Shown here: positions 10,824 to 19,082 of the stretch, piece after piece | How the letters are laid out: the number at the start of each line of letters is the position of its first letter | Numbering within the stretch: position 1 is the stretch's first letter | From: Ophiothrix spiculata | Lineage: Eukaryota; Echinodermata; Ophiuroidea; Amphilepidida; Ophiotrichidae | DNA length: 20,357 bases | Reading direction: 5' to 3' (one strand) | Assembly (NCBI GenBank): GCA_000969725.1 | Contig: JXSR01S022486.1 | Position numbers and translations under genes: made by a program | The notes under the pieces: model-generated | What the model was told of the DNA's origin: nothing | What the model saw: only the letters and a program-made list of their open reading frames with translations | The model's database searches: none

Positions 10824-11250
10824 GGATTAAAGATAGCTTAGACCTTGATATAAGCCCAAAATTGTAAATTTCTTGTTGTTGTAGTAAAGCAAATTTAATA
10901 TTCTTTTCAATGCAGCAAAAATGATAGAAATCGGTTGAAAAATAAGTAAGATATAACCAATTTTGTAAGTACGTCCAATTTTCCTCCATTCCAATGGAAT
11001 TTACACAGTTCAGCAAGATATCATAAATAGTTCACAGAATGTGGGATTAAAGATGGCCTTGATCTTGATAAAAGCACTAAAATATTAGTTTCTTGTTATT
11101 TTAGAAAAGCAGATTTAATCAACTTAAATGCAGAAAAAATGATAGAAATCGGCTGAAAAGTAAGCCAGATATGAACAATTTTATAAGTTTGTACATCTCT
11201 TTTTCCGTCATTCCAATGGGATTTATACATATGGCAGTTCATTTTAAGAA
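10824..11250 (+). repeat. Diverged 220-bp tandem dimer
   Basis: GGATTAAAGAT starts unit 1 at 10824 and unit 2 at 11044. Both continue with CTTGAT.TTGATA.AAGC-like, TTTCTTGTT, AAAGCA.ATTTAAT, AAAATGATAGAAATCGG.TGAAAA, and CATTCCAATGG.ATTTA.ACA blocks. It lies immediately outside the 5' edge of inverted copy C. Non-coding in both strands. Confidence 0.8.
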
Positions 11251-11485
11251 CCTCAATATAAGAATTTTATTAGATTTTTTTTAGATTAGTTTTTCGATAC
11301 TTTCTAAAATGATTTAAATCAAATTCGTTACAAGCTAACTTATTTGACAAATTTATGAATTCCAGATTTTAGAAAGAATCTGGAATGGTGGCCCATGATG
11401 CGTTAAAAATTAAATACAACTGTTTTTCGTTTATTCAAATAATTGATGGTGCGCAGTTATTACTGTCTTAATAATGTTTCATTTA
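11251..11485. other. Non-coding spacer, no recognised feature
   Basis: AT-rich. A short imperfect palindrome (CCAGATTTTAGAAAGAATCTGG) lies at about 11363-11384. Nothing else was found. Confidence 0.4.
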
Positions 11486-11999
11486 AAATCATATTGTTTC
11501 ATTTATTATTTACGACTTATAGTTTCCTTTTTAATGAAGAATGAGTTTATATATCAAGTGCAATAACCTAAAACTTTGACAATTATTTAACCTGTCTTAT
11601 TCAGAGTAAACCATTAGTGTTAAATTAGGCGGCATGTTATGTCCGCTCCAGACCACGTCTAAAGCGACTCATGATTAAGACATGAATTAGTATTAGCGGC
11701 AAAAATGGATCACCACTTACTTCCAGACGGTAAGTAGAATGCAGTATTCAGGACTTCAACATTTTGTCTTTACAAAGGCGTTTGAGTGGTTATAACAGGG
11801 TATCCAGGGCATCAACAATACATATCATCATACATGTATAACCAATTGTTTTCCTTAGTAAATAATGGGACGTAAAATTAGGACAAGTACCACTTCCAAA
11901 TCGACTCTGAGTTGAGGAATGAATAAGCAAATTTCTCCAAGAATATTTTACCAAACCACTTATTACCAGACTATTGGCATCGTGATAAGTAGGTTAACA
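11486..11999 (+). repeat. Second repeat family, copy R2
   Basis: A direct copy of R1 (7783-8276), with the same internal two-fold structure: CCAGACCACGTCTAAA at about 11648 and GTACCACTTCCAAATC at about 11887. The copies have diverged by substitutions and small indels, including about 16 extra bases near 11530. It ends just before the TA-flanked element at 12140. Confidence 0.8.
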
Positions 12000-12379
12000 T
12001 CAAGTAATACAGAAAGTACCTACCAAAAACATACAACCCAAAACCATATTCAAATCTCTCTGTACATTTTTTGAAACTTTATTCCGCTAAAAACCATGAT
12101 TCAGGTGCATTCACTTCGATTTCTCCAATTAAACTTGTACCGGGTGAGTCAAAAAAACTGCAATAGTTAAATAAAAGCCACATTTTAAGAACAAGAGATG
12201 CCATGAGCATGAAATGTATATATCTAAATAGATCACAGATTTACCTTTAAAATGGTGAAAGAATGAGGAAAATAGATAAAGACGTCATAGAGATACACTT
12301 ATTTGAATAGGAACGCATAAAACCAGTTCTGTCCAATTGTCGTGCATATGTTTTATTCCATACGTAGGACACAATTATG

Positions 12380-12790
12380 ACATACTCTTTTCTCTTTGGT
12401 TTGGGTACGTTGAAAAGGGCCGTTTGAGCTTGGTGGCCCTGAATATTCAATATTCGGTTGAACGTGGACTGGGACACATGTGGCAGAGGTTTTCTTTGCG
12501 AGCTTACTTCGGGATCCCTTGCCTGACGAACTCATCGACGTTTCTCCTACTTCTTGCCGTTCGCGGTCATCAAGATCTCTCTTTATTTAGTTAATGGACT
12601 GTTTTTGATCTTTTGAATTTCGCCTGAATTCATAGATGGTGGATGCACAATAAATGGTACACCCGATTGGGAGAATGCACCCCGGAATTTAGAGATGAAA
12701 TAAACCCCAGCAATAAGAGCACGTTGCTCGTTTGTGAACTGATCTTGAGGTATTTTAAACAGTGACTGTTTGATAAGCTCTCCCTTCTAA
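12380..12790 (-). pseudogene. Decayed transposase-like fragment inside the 12140-13187 element
   Basis: On the minus strand a frame without a start codon runs from about 12790 to a stop at 12583. It includes IPQDQFTNEQRALIAG followed by VYFISK. The FTNEQR...I...YF pattern resembles the N-terminal helix-turn-helix region at the start of some Tc1/mariner-related transposases. Further along, in other frames, PHVSQSTFNRILN and KPKRKEY appear around 12390-12490, which could be the continuation after frameshifts. No DDE/D catalytic triad is visible. The frame is broken by stops, so no working enzyme is made. The family match is from memory of motif style and is tentative; it could be chance coding potential. 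Confidence 0.28.
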
Positions 12791-13083
12791 GACAGTACCC
12801 CAAACGTGTCATTTTGCACTTGGAAAGACCGCCTAAATTATCTTTTATATGTAAATTAATAGATTGAGAGGAGATTTTCACTAGAGCAAGGTAATCGGTT
12901 GGTATTATTATTCAAGAGGTGCACGCACGAAATTCAATTCAATATTGGTACTTACTCGTTATGAACTGTCGTTTGACGAGGCATGCTCATTTGGACAGTA
13001 CTGTTTTCATACCATAATATTCAATTAAGGATATCTTCGCAATGCCTTTATCAATTTGCACCATTCTTTCACCCTTTGAAAGC

Positions 13084-13089
13084 TTTATT
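13084..13089 (-). promoter_or_regulatory. Candidate AATAAA polyadenylation signal
   Basis: The first canonical AATAAA downstream of the receptor stop codon on the minus strand, about 230 bases past the stop. It lies inside the terminal inverted repeat of the neighbouring transposon (12140-13187), so the element may supply the gene's 3' end. A weaker CATAAA variant lies nearer, at 13225-13230, between the gene and the element. Which one is used cannot be told from sequence. Confidence 0.25.
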
Positions 13090-13316
13090 CATGATCTATT
13101 TAGAAATTAATATTATTTGTTCGAAATTACTTTTGTTCTTACAATATGGCTTCCATCTAATTATTGCAGTTTTTTTGACTCGCGTGGTATTTGTCCATTT
13201 CCCTATCTGGATTTAGCTTATAGATTTATGCATATGAATGAAAAATTATCCAAGTAGAAATACGTGCTAGTCAACATGGTCAAATAGAACCGACTCGTTA
13301 TGACAATTAAATTGGG

Positions 13317-14558
13317 CTAACTTTTTATACAAAACTTATCAGATATCATGTTCTGACTAATGTTTGCATTAAAAATCATTTTTTGCCCTGGAACGGGAAC
13401 CAGCGATTGTTGTTGATTAATTTGCGATCTGTGACCACCTTTGCCTGGTTCCAATGTCATATATAATCTACTTTTTCCTCCCGTCGCGGCCGACGTCGGA
13501 GGCAATTCTACATACATATCATCCTTCTGACATGAAAATTTTGAATGGTTATTGGACGAACTCTCCATTCTATATACTCTTATAAAGAGGAATATATCTA
13601 ACAAGAACAAGATGGCGGCGGTGATACCAACTGTTGACGTTGTTGGAATCACCCATGTTTTGCTTTTAAAACTACACTTAGAATGACAGTCAGAAGACAT
13701 TTGTACATCAGGAATTATTTGCTTGATATCTGAACCTTGATTTATCAGTCCTCTTTCTTTAGTTAATGGTAGCACATCCGCAGATGGTGTTATTTCCATT
13801 CTTTTGGGTAATATCTCCAGTTGTCCTATAGAACACGTTTTAATATAATCAGGAAACTCAAAACTAGTTAATTCACAAATGTATAGAGCTCCATTGTCAT
13901 CATATGAAGGCGTAATAATTAATTCGGAATATACAACATCGTTTTTGTCATATTGTACATAAACAGGAGTATCCTTTTCTCGATTGGATATCCTCCATCG
14001 GACTGTTAATTCAGAGTTAGTTTGTTCTGACGTACAGTTTGATACCAGTGGCATATCTTTGTTAATGACAGGTGCGTGTTGAGGACTACATAGAGGATAT
14101 ATATCAGATGGAAGATACTGTACAGTTATATGGATTGACTGACTGCCGTGTTCTTTAACTTGTCCTCTTGTCTGAATAACTTGGCAGAAATAATCCCCAG
14201 AATCCTCTCTAGTAATGTCTAAAATCGACAGAAAGTAGATGATAGAATTGTCTTCCTGCTGACGTTTAGCAAGGTACATTCTCTCCGATTGGTCCATTTG
14301 TTGATCAGAATCCTTGGTATCATAGTTATCATTCCATGTAAGGTCCTGTTGTTTTCCATTGATTTGACGTAAGAGTTGTACGTTGTGAATATCAGGTTCA
14401 AGATTCCAAATCTGACAGATAAAAACAAGTAATCCATTTCCTTTGACTTCATTTGGAGATGAAACCTCAAGAGCCACAGTAGCACAAGTGTTTTTGAATT
14501 GTCCGAACGCATAGGAAACCAGCACTATCATTGCTAAGCATTCATCAACACGATCCAT
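13317..14558 (-). CDS. Two-Ig-domain single-pass membrane receptor with YxxL tyrosine tail
   Basis: A 413-codon uninterrupted frame with a complete receptor layout. Residues 1-20 form a signal peptide (hydrophobic core CLAMIVLVSYAFG). Ig domain 1 spans about 26-147, with Cys48 and a DSGDYFC motif ending at Cys125; the usual core Trp is missing at its normal place. Ig domain 2 spans about 155-250, with Cys175, Trp188 (VRWRI) and DNGALYIC ending at Cys228. Asn174 is an N-glycosylation sequon. A stalk (251-301) contains Cys291 and Cys295. The membrane span is about 304-326 and contains an acidic Asp321; RVYR follows as a stop-transfer signal. The 87-residue cytoplasmic tail has Tyr349 (MYVEL) and Tyr366 (LYMTL), two YxxL motifs 13 residues apart, slightly wider than a classical ITAM, and neither has the usual ITIM residue at -2. 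Inferred role: cell-surface recognition or adhesion with SH2-type signalling. The Met at 14558 is chosen because it directly precedes the signal peptide. GC is visibly higher than in the flanks. The family is not recognised by name; the ligand is unknown. Confidence 0.88.
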   Translation of the reverse strand: MDRVDECLAMIVLVSYAFGQFKNTCATVALEVSSPNEVKGNGLLVFICQIWNLEPDIHNVQLLRQINGKQQDLTWNDNYDTKDSDQQMDQSERMYLAKRQQEDNSIIYFLSILDITREDSGDYFCQVIQTRGQVKEHGSQSIHITVQYLPSDIYPLCSPQHAPVINKDMPLVSNCTSEQTNSELTVRWRISNREKDTPVYVQYDKNDVVYSELIITPSYDDNGALYICELTSFEFPDYIKTCSIGQLEILPKRMEITPSADVLPLTKERGLINQGSDIKQIIPDVQMSSDCHSKCSFKSKTWVIPTTSTVGITAAILFLLDIFLFIRVYRMESSSNNHSKFSCQKDDMYVELPPTSAATGGKSRLYMTLEPGKGGHRSQINQQQSLVPVPGQKMIFNANISQNMISDKFCIKS

Positions 14559-14802
14559 GTTGTGATTTTATTATCTTGTAAGTATTTCGATGAGACGTTT
14601 CGGAGCGTCAGCCTGTAAATGGCTTTTGAAGCTTGCCAGAGTAAGTAACACTCATTCGAAATGGAGCTTCACTGCGCCGGCACGAAATCACGGTGATTAT
14701 TAACCCTCTCAGCGGAGCAGTCATCATTCGTAAAATAAATATTTTATCATGGTGAACATAACATGAAATGTCGCAATTTACATTACAATTGTTTTTAACT
14801 AT
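14559..14802 (-). promoter_or_regulatory. 5' flank and likely 5' UTR/promoter of the Ig receptor gene
   Basis: This stretch lies immediately upstream of the receptor start codon and is locally more GC-rich (about 14580-14720) than the surrounding DNA, as expected of a 5' leader. Read on the minus strand, an AT-rich TATA-like patch (ATAAAATATTTA) lies at about 14737-14748, roughly 190 bases before the start codon. Possible splice acceptors (TTTACAG, CTTACAAG) precede the ATG, so a non-coding first exon farther upstream cannot be excluded. No transcription start can be fixed from the sequence alone. Confidence 0.25.
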
Positions 14803-14935
14803 TTTTTTTTTCGTTATTTTTGTAAATGTGTTTGAATTTTATATGTGTATGTTGCAATAAAAAAAAATCCATTTTTTGTTTGTTTGTTTTTTATTGCTTT
14901 TATTTCTTTTTTTATTTTCTTTTGCTTTGCAGCGA
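14803..14935. repeat. Low-complexity T-rich tract
   Basis: Long T and TTTG/TTTA runs with an opposing A9 tract. The apparent reading frames across it are products of base composition. It lies upstream of the receptor's probable promoter. Confidence 0.8.
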
Positions 14936-15762
14936 GAGAAGTATTGTTTTGCAACTCTTTGTTTTCGTAATTGCATTTCAAAATAGTTTTTGTGTTTGCT
15001 TGTGTTTGTTGCTTAAAACCAAAACAAGCAAATACAATCATGAATCTTCCTCCATCTGCTAGTTTGATCCATTCTGCTGTAATGTACAGGAAAATGTAAT
15101 CATGGGTCACATTTACACATTCACTGTCTTTCGATGTTTATATTATTATATTATATTTGGCTAATGCGACAAGAAAACACACATTATTATAATAAAACAA
15201 CCATCGAACATCAGTCAAATGAAATATTCTGATACGTCTGAGATGAGTCAAATCAACATCAAAGAAAACATTCGACAACTAATTTGAAAGCCGCCACTTT
15301 GAAATTTGATCCAGTACTTCTGATCATTGCCCAGTCGAGTTCACTTACATTCTGACTGCTCATTCATTCGTTGTCTTTTTCCGATCACTAATTTTGGTTT
15401 TGAGGAGCTGCTTTCTTTTCAAAATTTCAATTAAGGCAAACCAAATGTTAACCACAAGAAGAATGTCTCTTCTGGCCTAATTCGCCTTTCGACGTCATTC
15501 TAGTCGTCAATATTATGCAGGCTACTTTTGATTATATATAATGAGTGTATGTTTTGTTATTTGTGATGACGATTACAGAAGTTAGTTTGAACTTAACATA
15601 AGTATTCTTTAAGTTAAGTGATGTAAAATTGTTGGTTTTTATTTGCATTTCATGGACACACGAGACGGAAAAAAATATGGTTTAATCAGAGTATGTCGAC
15701 AAGCATCGCATGACGTCCATCGACGCATTTACGCGCGCTATTCCTTATGCAAAGATGGTCAC
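14936..15762. other. Upstream intergenic region with an imperfect inverted repeat
   Basis: No gene was recognised. An imperfect inverted repeat pairs CACTGTCTTTCGATGTTTATATTAT-like sequence at about 15122-15147 with its complement at about 15185-15222 (ATTATAATAAAACAACCATCGAA, then CATCAGTCAAATG). A GC-richer patch at 15695-15740 has TGACGTCC and ACGCGCGC words and could be regulatory, but has no obvious target gene. Confidence 0.35.
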
Positions 15763-16384
15763 AGTGAAAGTTTTGATCAACATATTTAAGCCGACGGTTT
15801 TTACTCTAATAATTTTATATTCGACAGAAGTTGAAAGTCGTGATCAAATCGGAAAAGTTTGAGAGAACAAGATGAAATCGTCATGATTTTTTACAGATTC
15901 CGAAAGAATATCTTGACGTCTCTGCCACGATTTCTCAGATTAGTTAATTATGATAAATTCTTTGTTTTTGAATTTCGAAATGAAAAATAAGTTCTCATGC
16001 AAAATAATCATTAATCGATAAGCCCATTCATATAAATTTGCCTCGTGACAAAATCTAATATCAAATTAAGAGTGTGTTAATAAAATATTTAGCAAATAAA
16101 TTCTGTTAATTTCAGTGATAAAGAAGCGAAGATATCTAATATTGATAAATTTACACTTGATGTTGTTATTGTATAATTAGAGAAAAACAAAGTAAGCCAA
16201 CTCAATGTGGGGAGGATAACAACATAAGCCTAATGTCTAGAAAAAAATAATAAAAATAAAGTAAAAAAATTTGATATATAAATAACTTTGAAGGCCTAAT
16301 ATATGCACAAACAAAATTATAACAAACTCACCAAACAGCAATTAACAAGAAACGGATAATCTACAAAAGTGACGGTTAATAAAC

Positions 16385-16436
16385 GGACTGCACGAGCTTT
16401 CGGAAACGGTATACTTTCCTTCGTCTGGTTCACAAG
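16385..16436 (-). ncRNA. Degenerate hammerhead-ribozyme-like motif (tentative)
   Basis: On the minus strand, within the D-copy insertion, CAGACGA is followed by a short stem (GGAAA, loop, TTTCC) and then GAAA and a GC/GC mini-stem around TCGT. This resembles the hammerhead core order CUGANGA, stem II, GAAA, stem III, with one mismatch in the first box and no proper UH at the expected cleavage site, so it would probably not cut. Hammerhead motifs are known from Penelope-like elements, which is why it is worth recording. It could equally be a chance hairpin. Confidence 0.2.
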
Positions 16437-16774
16437 AACATATAAACAAGAAATATAAACAAATAAAACTACGACAACATTATCAAAATATATTTCCACA
16501 AATAATAAAATGCAACTTATCTTCAATGATTCCTGACGCTAAATGAAAGCTAATATACATGTAGCATAGAAGAATGTATAGAAGGTGACAGATCAATACT
16601 TTATGGCAATGTCAATTGCAATGACAGATGATTGATTGGATTAGGGCGCATATAGGCCTAAATTGGGATTTATTTTCTTGAATATTGATCACCAATCAAT
16701 ATGGTGTTATTATGTCAAGAACAGTAATTGATTATATTTCCTAATGATAAACATTTTTACCAGGGTTTAAAAAA

Positions 16775-16860
16775 TCTTTAAAATAGAAATTAAATTTTTA
16801 TTTTATATTATTTTATTTTATTTTTATTTTATTTATTTATTCTTGGGGAAAAAATGAAAA
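16775..16860. repeat. AT-only low-complexity tract in the D-copy insertion
   Basis: TTTTA/TTTAT pentamer-like runs directly inside the second inverted-repeat arm. The region inside the first arm is also A-rich. Confidence 0.75.
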
Positions 16861-18019
16861 AAAAAACCAACCAATTGTTTAATTTCCCCTATTTAACTAG
16901 ACATTAGGCTTATGTTGTTATCCTCCCCACATTGAGTTGGCTTACTTTGTTTTTCTCTAATTATTTAATTGTACTCTAAGTAACCTTCTGTATCCAATTT
17001 GATCCTTGATGTGTTTTGTACCTTGTCCGTTGGATCTACTTTATATTTTATAGTTGTTATTGTACATTACAAACATGCAAATTTGATGAAATATTAAAAT
17101 GGTAATAATGTCAAGCTATAAATATTTGATTTAATAATCAAATGTAATCATGTAAAATTTCTATTCGGATTTCCCGGCGAACAAGGTGATACTGTATTGT
17201 GTGTAGTGTATCAAATAAGAAAAGATGATTTCTGTCAAATTTGTGAAAATGAATAAATAAATATTCTTGGATAAATTTCCAACATATTATCATATATATA
17301 AAGAACTGATTTCCCATGCCAATGTTTTATTTATCTCATTGTGATTAGAATATCATGTTGCCTTTTTTTCATTTCATTTAATGCAGCTTTATTTCAATAG
17401 GCCATAGCAGTTAAACACTCATTAAAGTACCTTTTCATCAATTATATCAACATTCAAAACTATAGGCTTAATCAAAATAATGTCAATATATCATCATATT
17501 GAAGTTCAAAAAATGCTTAGGTAAAACATTTGCAGTCTTTATTTCAAAGCTCTGATAAGTAAACCATTTGTTTTTACAACGAAAAGTATTGCAGTGTAAA
17601 AATGTGTCTGCTAAATTTACGAATTGTCATTTAGAAATGAAATAAGAAACCAGTATCTCCAACATAAATAGTTTGCGATAGATTACATAAAAAAAACCAT
17701 TCTTCTTGTTGCGAAAAAAAGATCGATTTGTTGCACATCATATTTGTATTAAACTTGACATTTCATCTTTATTTTTATTAAATGATACATTTCCATGGTC
17801 GGAGCAAAGCAGGAATCTGGTATGTTGGTACTTGTATAACTATCTATATTCAAAGCTACCTTTGCAATAACATTTGAAGTGACTTTCCTTTAACAATTAT
17901 TTGAATCGCTATTCCTTTTGGGCCAATTAAGGTACCTTACTAACGAAAACATTGCAGATGTTTTCATTTCGACATCTGATAATAAGATGCCAGTTTGTTA
18001 AAAGTAAGAGTATACATAT

Positions 18020-18435
18020 ATTGTCTATGAAACGCTGAATTGTAAATTGCTTCAATATAGCAGTACTGTAATGGAAAAAATTCACTATTACCAAAAATGA
18101 CTTAATAAAGTTATGTGATCCAATAGATAATAGCAAACTTCTAATCATAATCATATTATGGGATATGGTGAATCCAGCATCTATATTTCAAATTTCTTCG
18201 TTGAAAATCGTGATCAAATTGTGAATTCTTACGATCATTGCATTTCGTCATGAATGTAGGAAGTCGTGATCAATCGGGAAACGTTTGAGAGAATCGTCAT
18301 GATGACAGTGTACAGATATTGTCTATGAACCGCTGAATTGTAAATTGCTTCAATATAGCAGTACTTTTTAATTGCAAATATTTTAAAGGAAAAGTTTCAC
18401 TATTACCAAAAATGACTTAATATAAAAAAAAAGGT
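18020..18435 (+). repeat. 298-bp offset direct duplication within copy E
   Basis: ATTGTCTATGAA.CGCTGAATTG...CAATATAGCAGTACT occurs at 18020 and again at 18318, each followed by TTCACTATTACCAAAAATGA CTTAATA. Copy A has one instance (about 339-390). In copy E the intervening DNA includes the AAGTCGTGATCAATCGGGAAA block that in copy A follows it, so part of the unit was duplicated in tandem in this copy. Confidence 0.8.
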
Positions 18436-18595
18436 TATGTTAATGTTTTTATACAAAGATACCTTCGCAAATATTTTTCCGTCAAACACGCTGTCACTAT
18501 TTTTAAAGAACTGTTTATTGTGATAAGCTCTTTTTTAATTTCAAAGTGGAAAAATAATGTTTATCCAAAATAGTCATTAATCGATAAGGCCTATG

Positions 18596-19082
18596 TAATG
18601 AAATTATTAGTTTCCCGTCAACCGCCCTCATATCCTTTTCAATTTGACCAAAACTTTCACTATTTTCATTAAAAAGTCAATTATTTGAAAATTGAAATGG
18701 AAATAATCAAAATTGAAACTCTCAAAATATCTGACATCCCCTGCTGATCATAATGAGCAGTATTTCTTAGTAGTAAGGGTAGAGGATGTGGTAAATAATG
18801 AACATTTAAGGATTACCTCACGTTTCTATTGATTACAAAAAATGCAAATTTCTTTACATAAAAACAAATTCAAATCTTTTCTCAATCTGTTGCAAAATGT
18901 CTGTAATGATGATCTAAGCATTAATGCCTGTTTTAAGATCGTCTTTTATCAACAATATAGGTAATAACAATGTAAATCGAAGTTTTGACAAAAATGAAAT
19001 TTTCCTAAATAATGAATAATAAAATCATGATCTATATTTTACTGAAAAAATGTGACGGGAAACTAATCATCAAGTTTCATTA
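18596..19082. mobile_element. Short nonautonomous inverted-repeat element (MITE) in repeat copy E
   Basis: The ends share a terminal inverted repeat: TAATGAAA then ATTAGTTTCCCGTCA on the left (18596-18603, 18606-18620), and the exact complement of both blocks on the right (19053-19067, 19075-19082), with a 4-base length difference between the blocks. Copies A and D run continuously from the ATTAATCGAT block to the GTGACAAAATC block at this point, so this 487-base stretch is an insertion. CCTAT occurs near both edges (18590-18594 and 19090-19094), but the target duplication is not clean, so the superfamily is left open. The interior is AT-rich and non-coding. Confidence 0.65.

Larger units (their letters stand above)
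12140..13187. mobile_element. Nonautonomous TA-flanked element with ~210-bp inverted repeats (Tc1/mariner-type)
   Basis: Both ends carry the same inverted sequence, including GAGTCAAAAAAACTGCA, read inward from 12145 and from 13182. The outermost bases are CCGGGT on the left and CCACGC on the right, and a TA dinucleotide flanks each side (12138-12139 and 13188-13189), the target duplication of the IS630/Tc1/mariner superfamily. The inverted similarity continues imperfectly for about 210 bases (12140-12350 against 12975-13187), with matching blocks such as TCTAAATAGATCA, GGTGAAAGAATG and the pair CAGTTCTGTCCAA/CAGTACTGTCCAA. The 620-bp interior is more GC-rich and holds a broken transposase-like frame on the minus strand. 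The element ends 129 bases past the receptor stop codon. The superfamily call rests on ends and target site, not on an intact transposase. Confidence 0.72.
16174..17052. mobile_element. Recent insertion with perfect 67-bp inverted repeat and 12-bp target duplication, class uncertain
   Basis: Repeat copy D is interrupted here. The 12-base sequence GTTGTTATTGTA occurs directly before (16162-16173) and after (17053-17064) the insertion, while the other copies have a single version, so it is a target site duplication. The insertion begins with a 67-base arm (16174-16240) that recurs as an exact reverse complement at 16897-16963. An 89-base unpaired tail (16964-17052) lies between the second arm and the 3' boundary. 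The interior has AT-rich runs and a hammerhead-like motif on the minus strand, and no coding frame. A long variable-type duplication with one arm set back from the end fits a retroelement such as a Penelope-like remnant better than a classical DNA transposon, but MULE-type foldback elements are an alternative. Identity of the arms implies recent insertion or conversion. Confidence 0.7.
15763..17300 (+). repeat. Long dispersed repeat, copy D (interrupted by the 16174-17052 insertion)
   Basis: Bases 15763-16173 and 17053-17290 match the core: AGTCGTGATCAAATCGG, CTCATGCAAAATAATC, GCCTCGTGACAAAATC and, after the insertion, CATTACAAACATG, GGTAATAATG and TTCTGTCAAATTTGTG. Similarity fades at about 17290. 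Bases 17300-17690 are AT-rich sequence without a recognised feature. Confidence 0.8.

Noticed and set aside
10548-11016. Minus-strand frames of 75 and 93 codons
   Set aside because: They cover the copy C core edge and the 220-bp tandem dimer; stops interrupt the equivalent positions in the other copies and in the second dimer unit.
12983-13216. 77-codon plus-strand frame near the receptor gene
   Set aside because: Lies almost entirely in the terminal inverted repeat of the 12140-13187 element and has no recognisable domain.
14814-15110. Overlapping frames on both strands rich in Phe/Lys
   Set aside because: Caused by the T-rich low-complexity tract; no protein-like composition.
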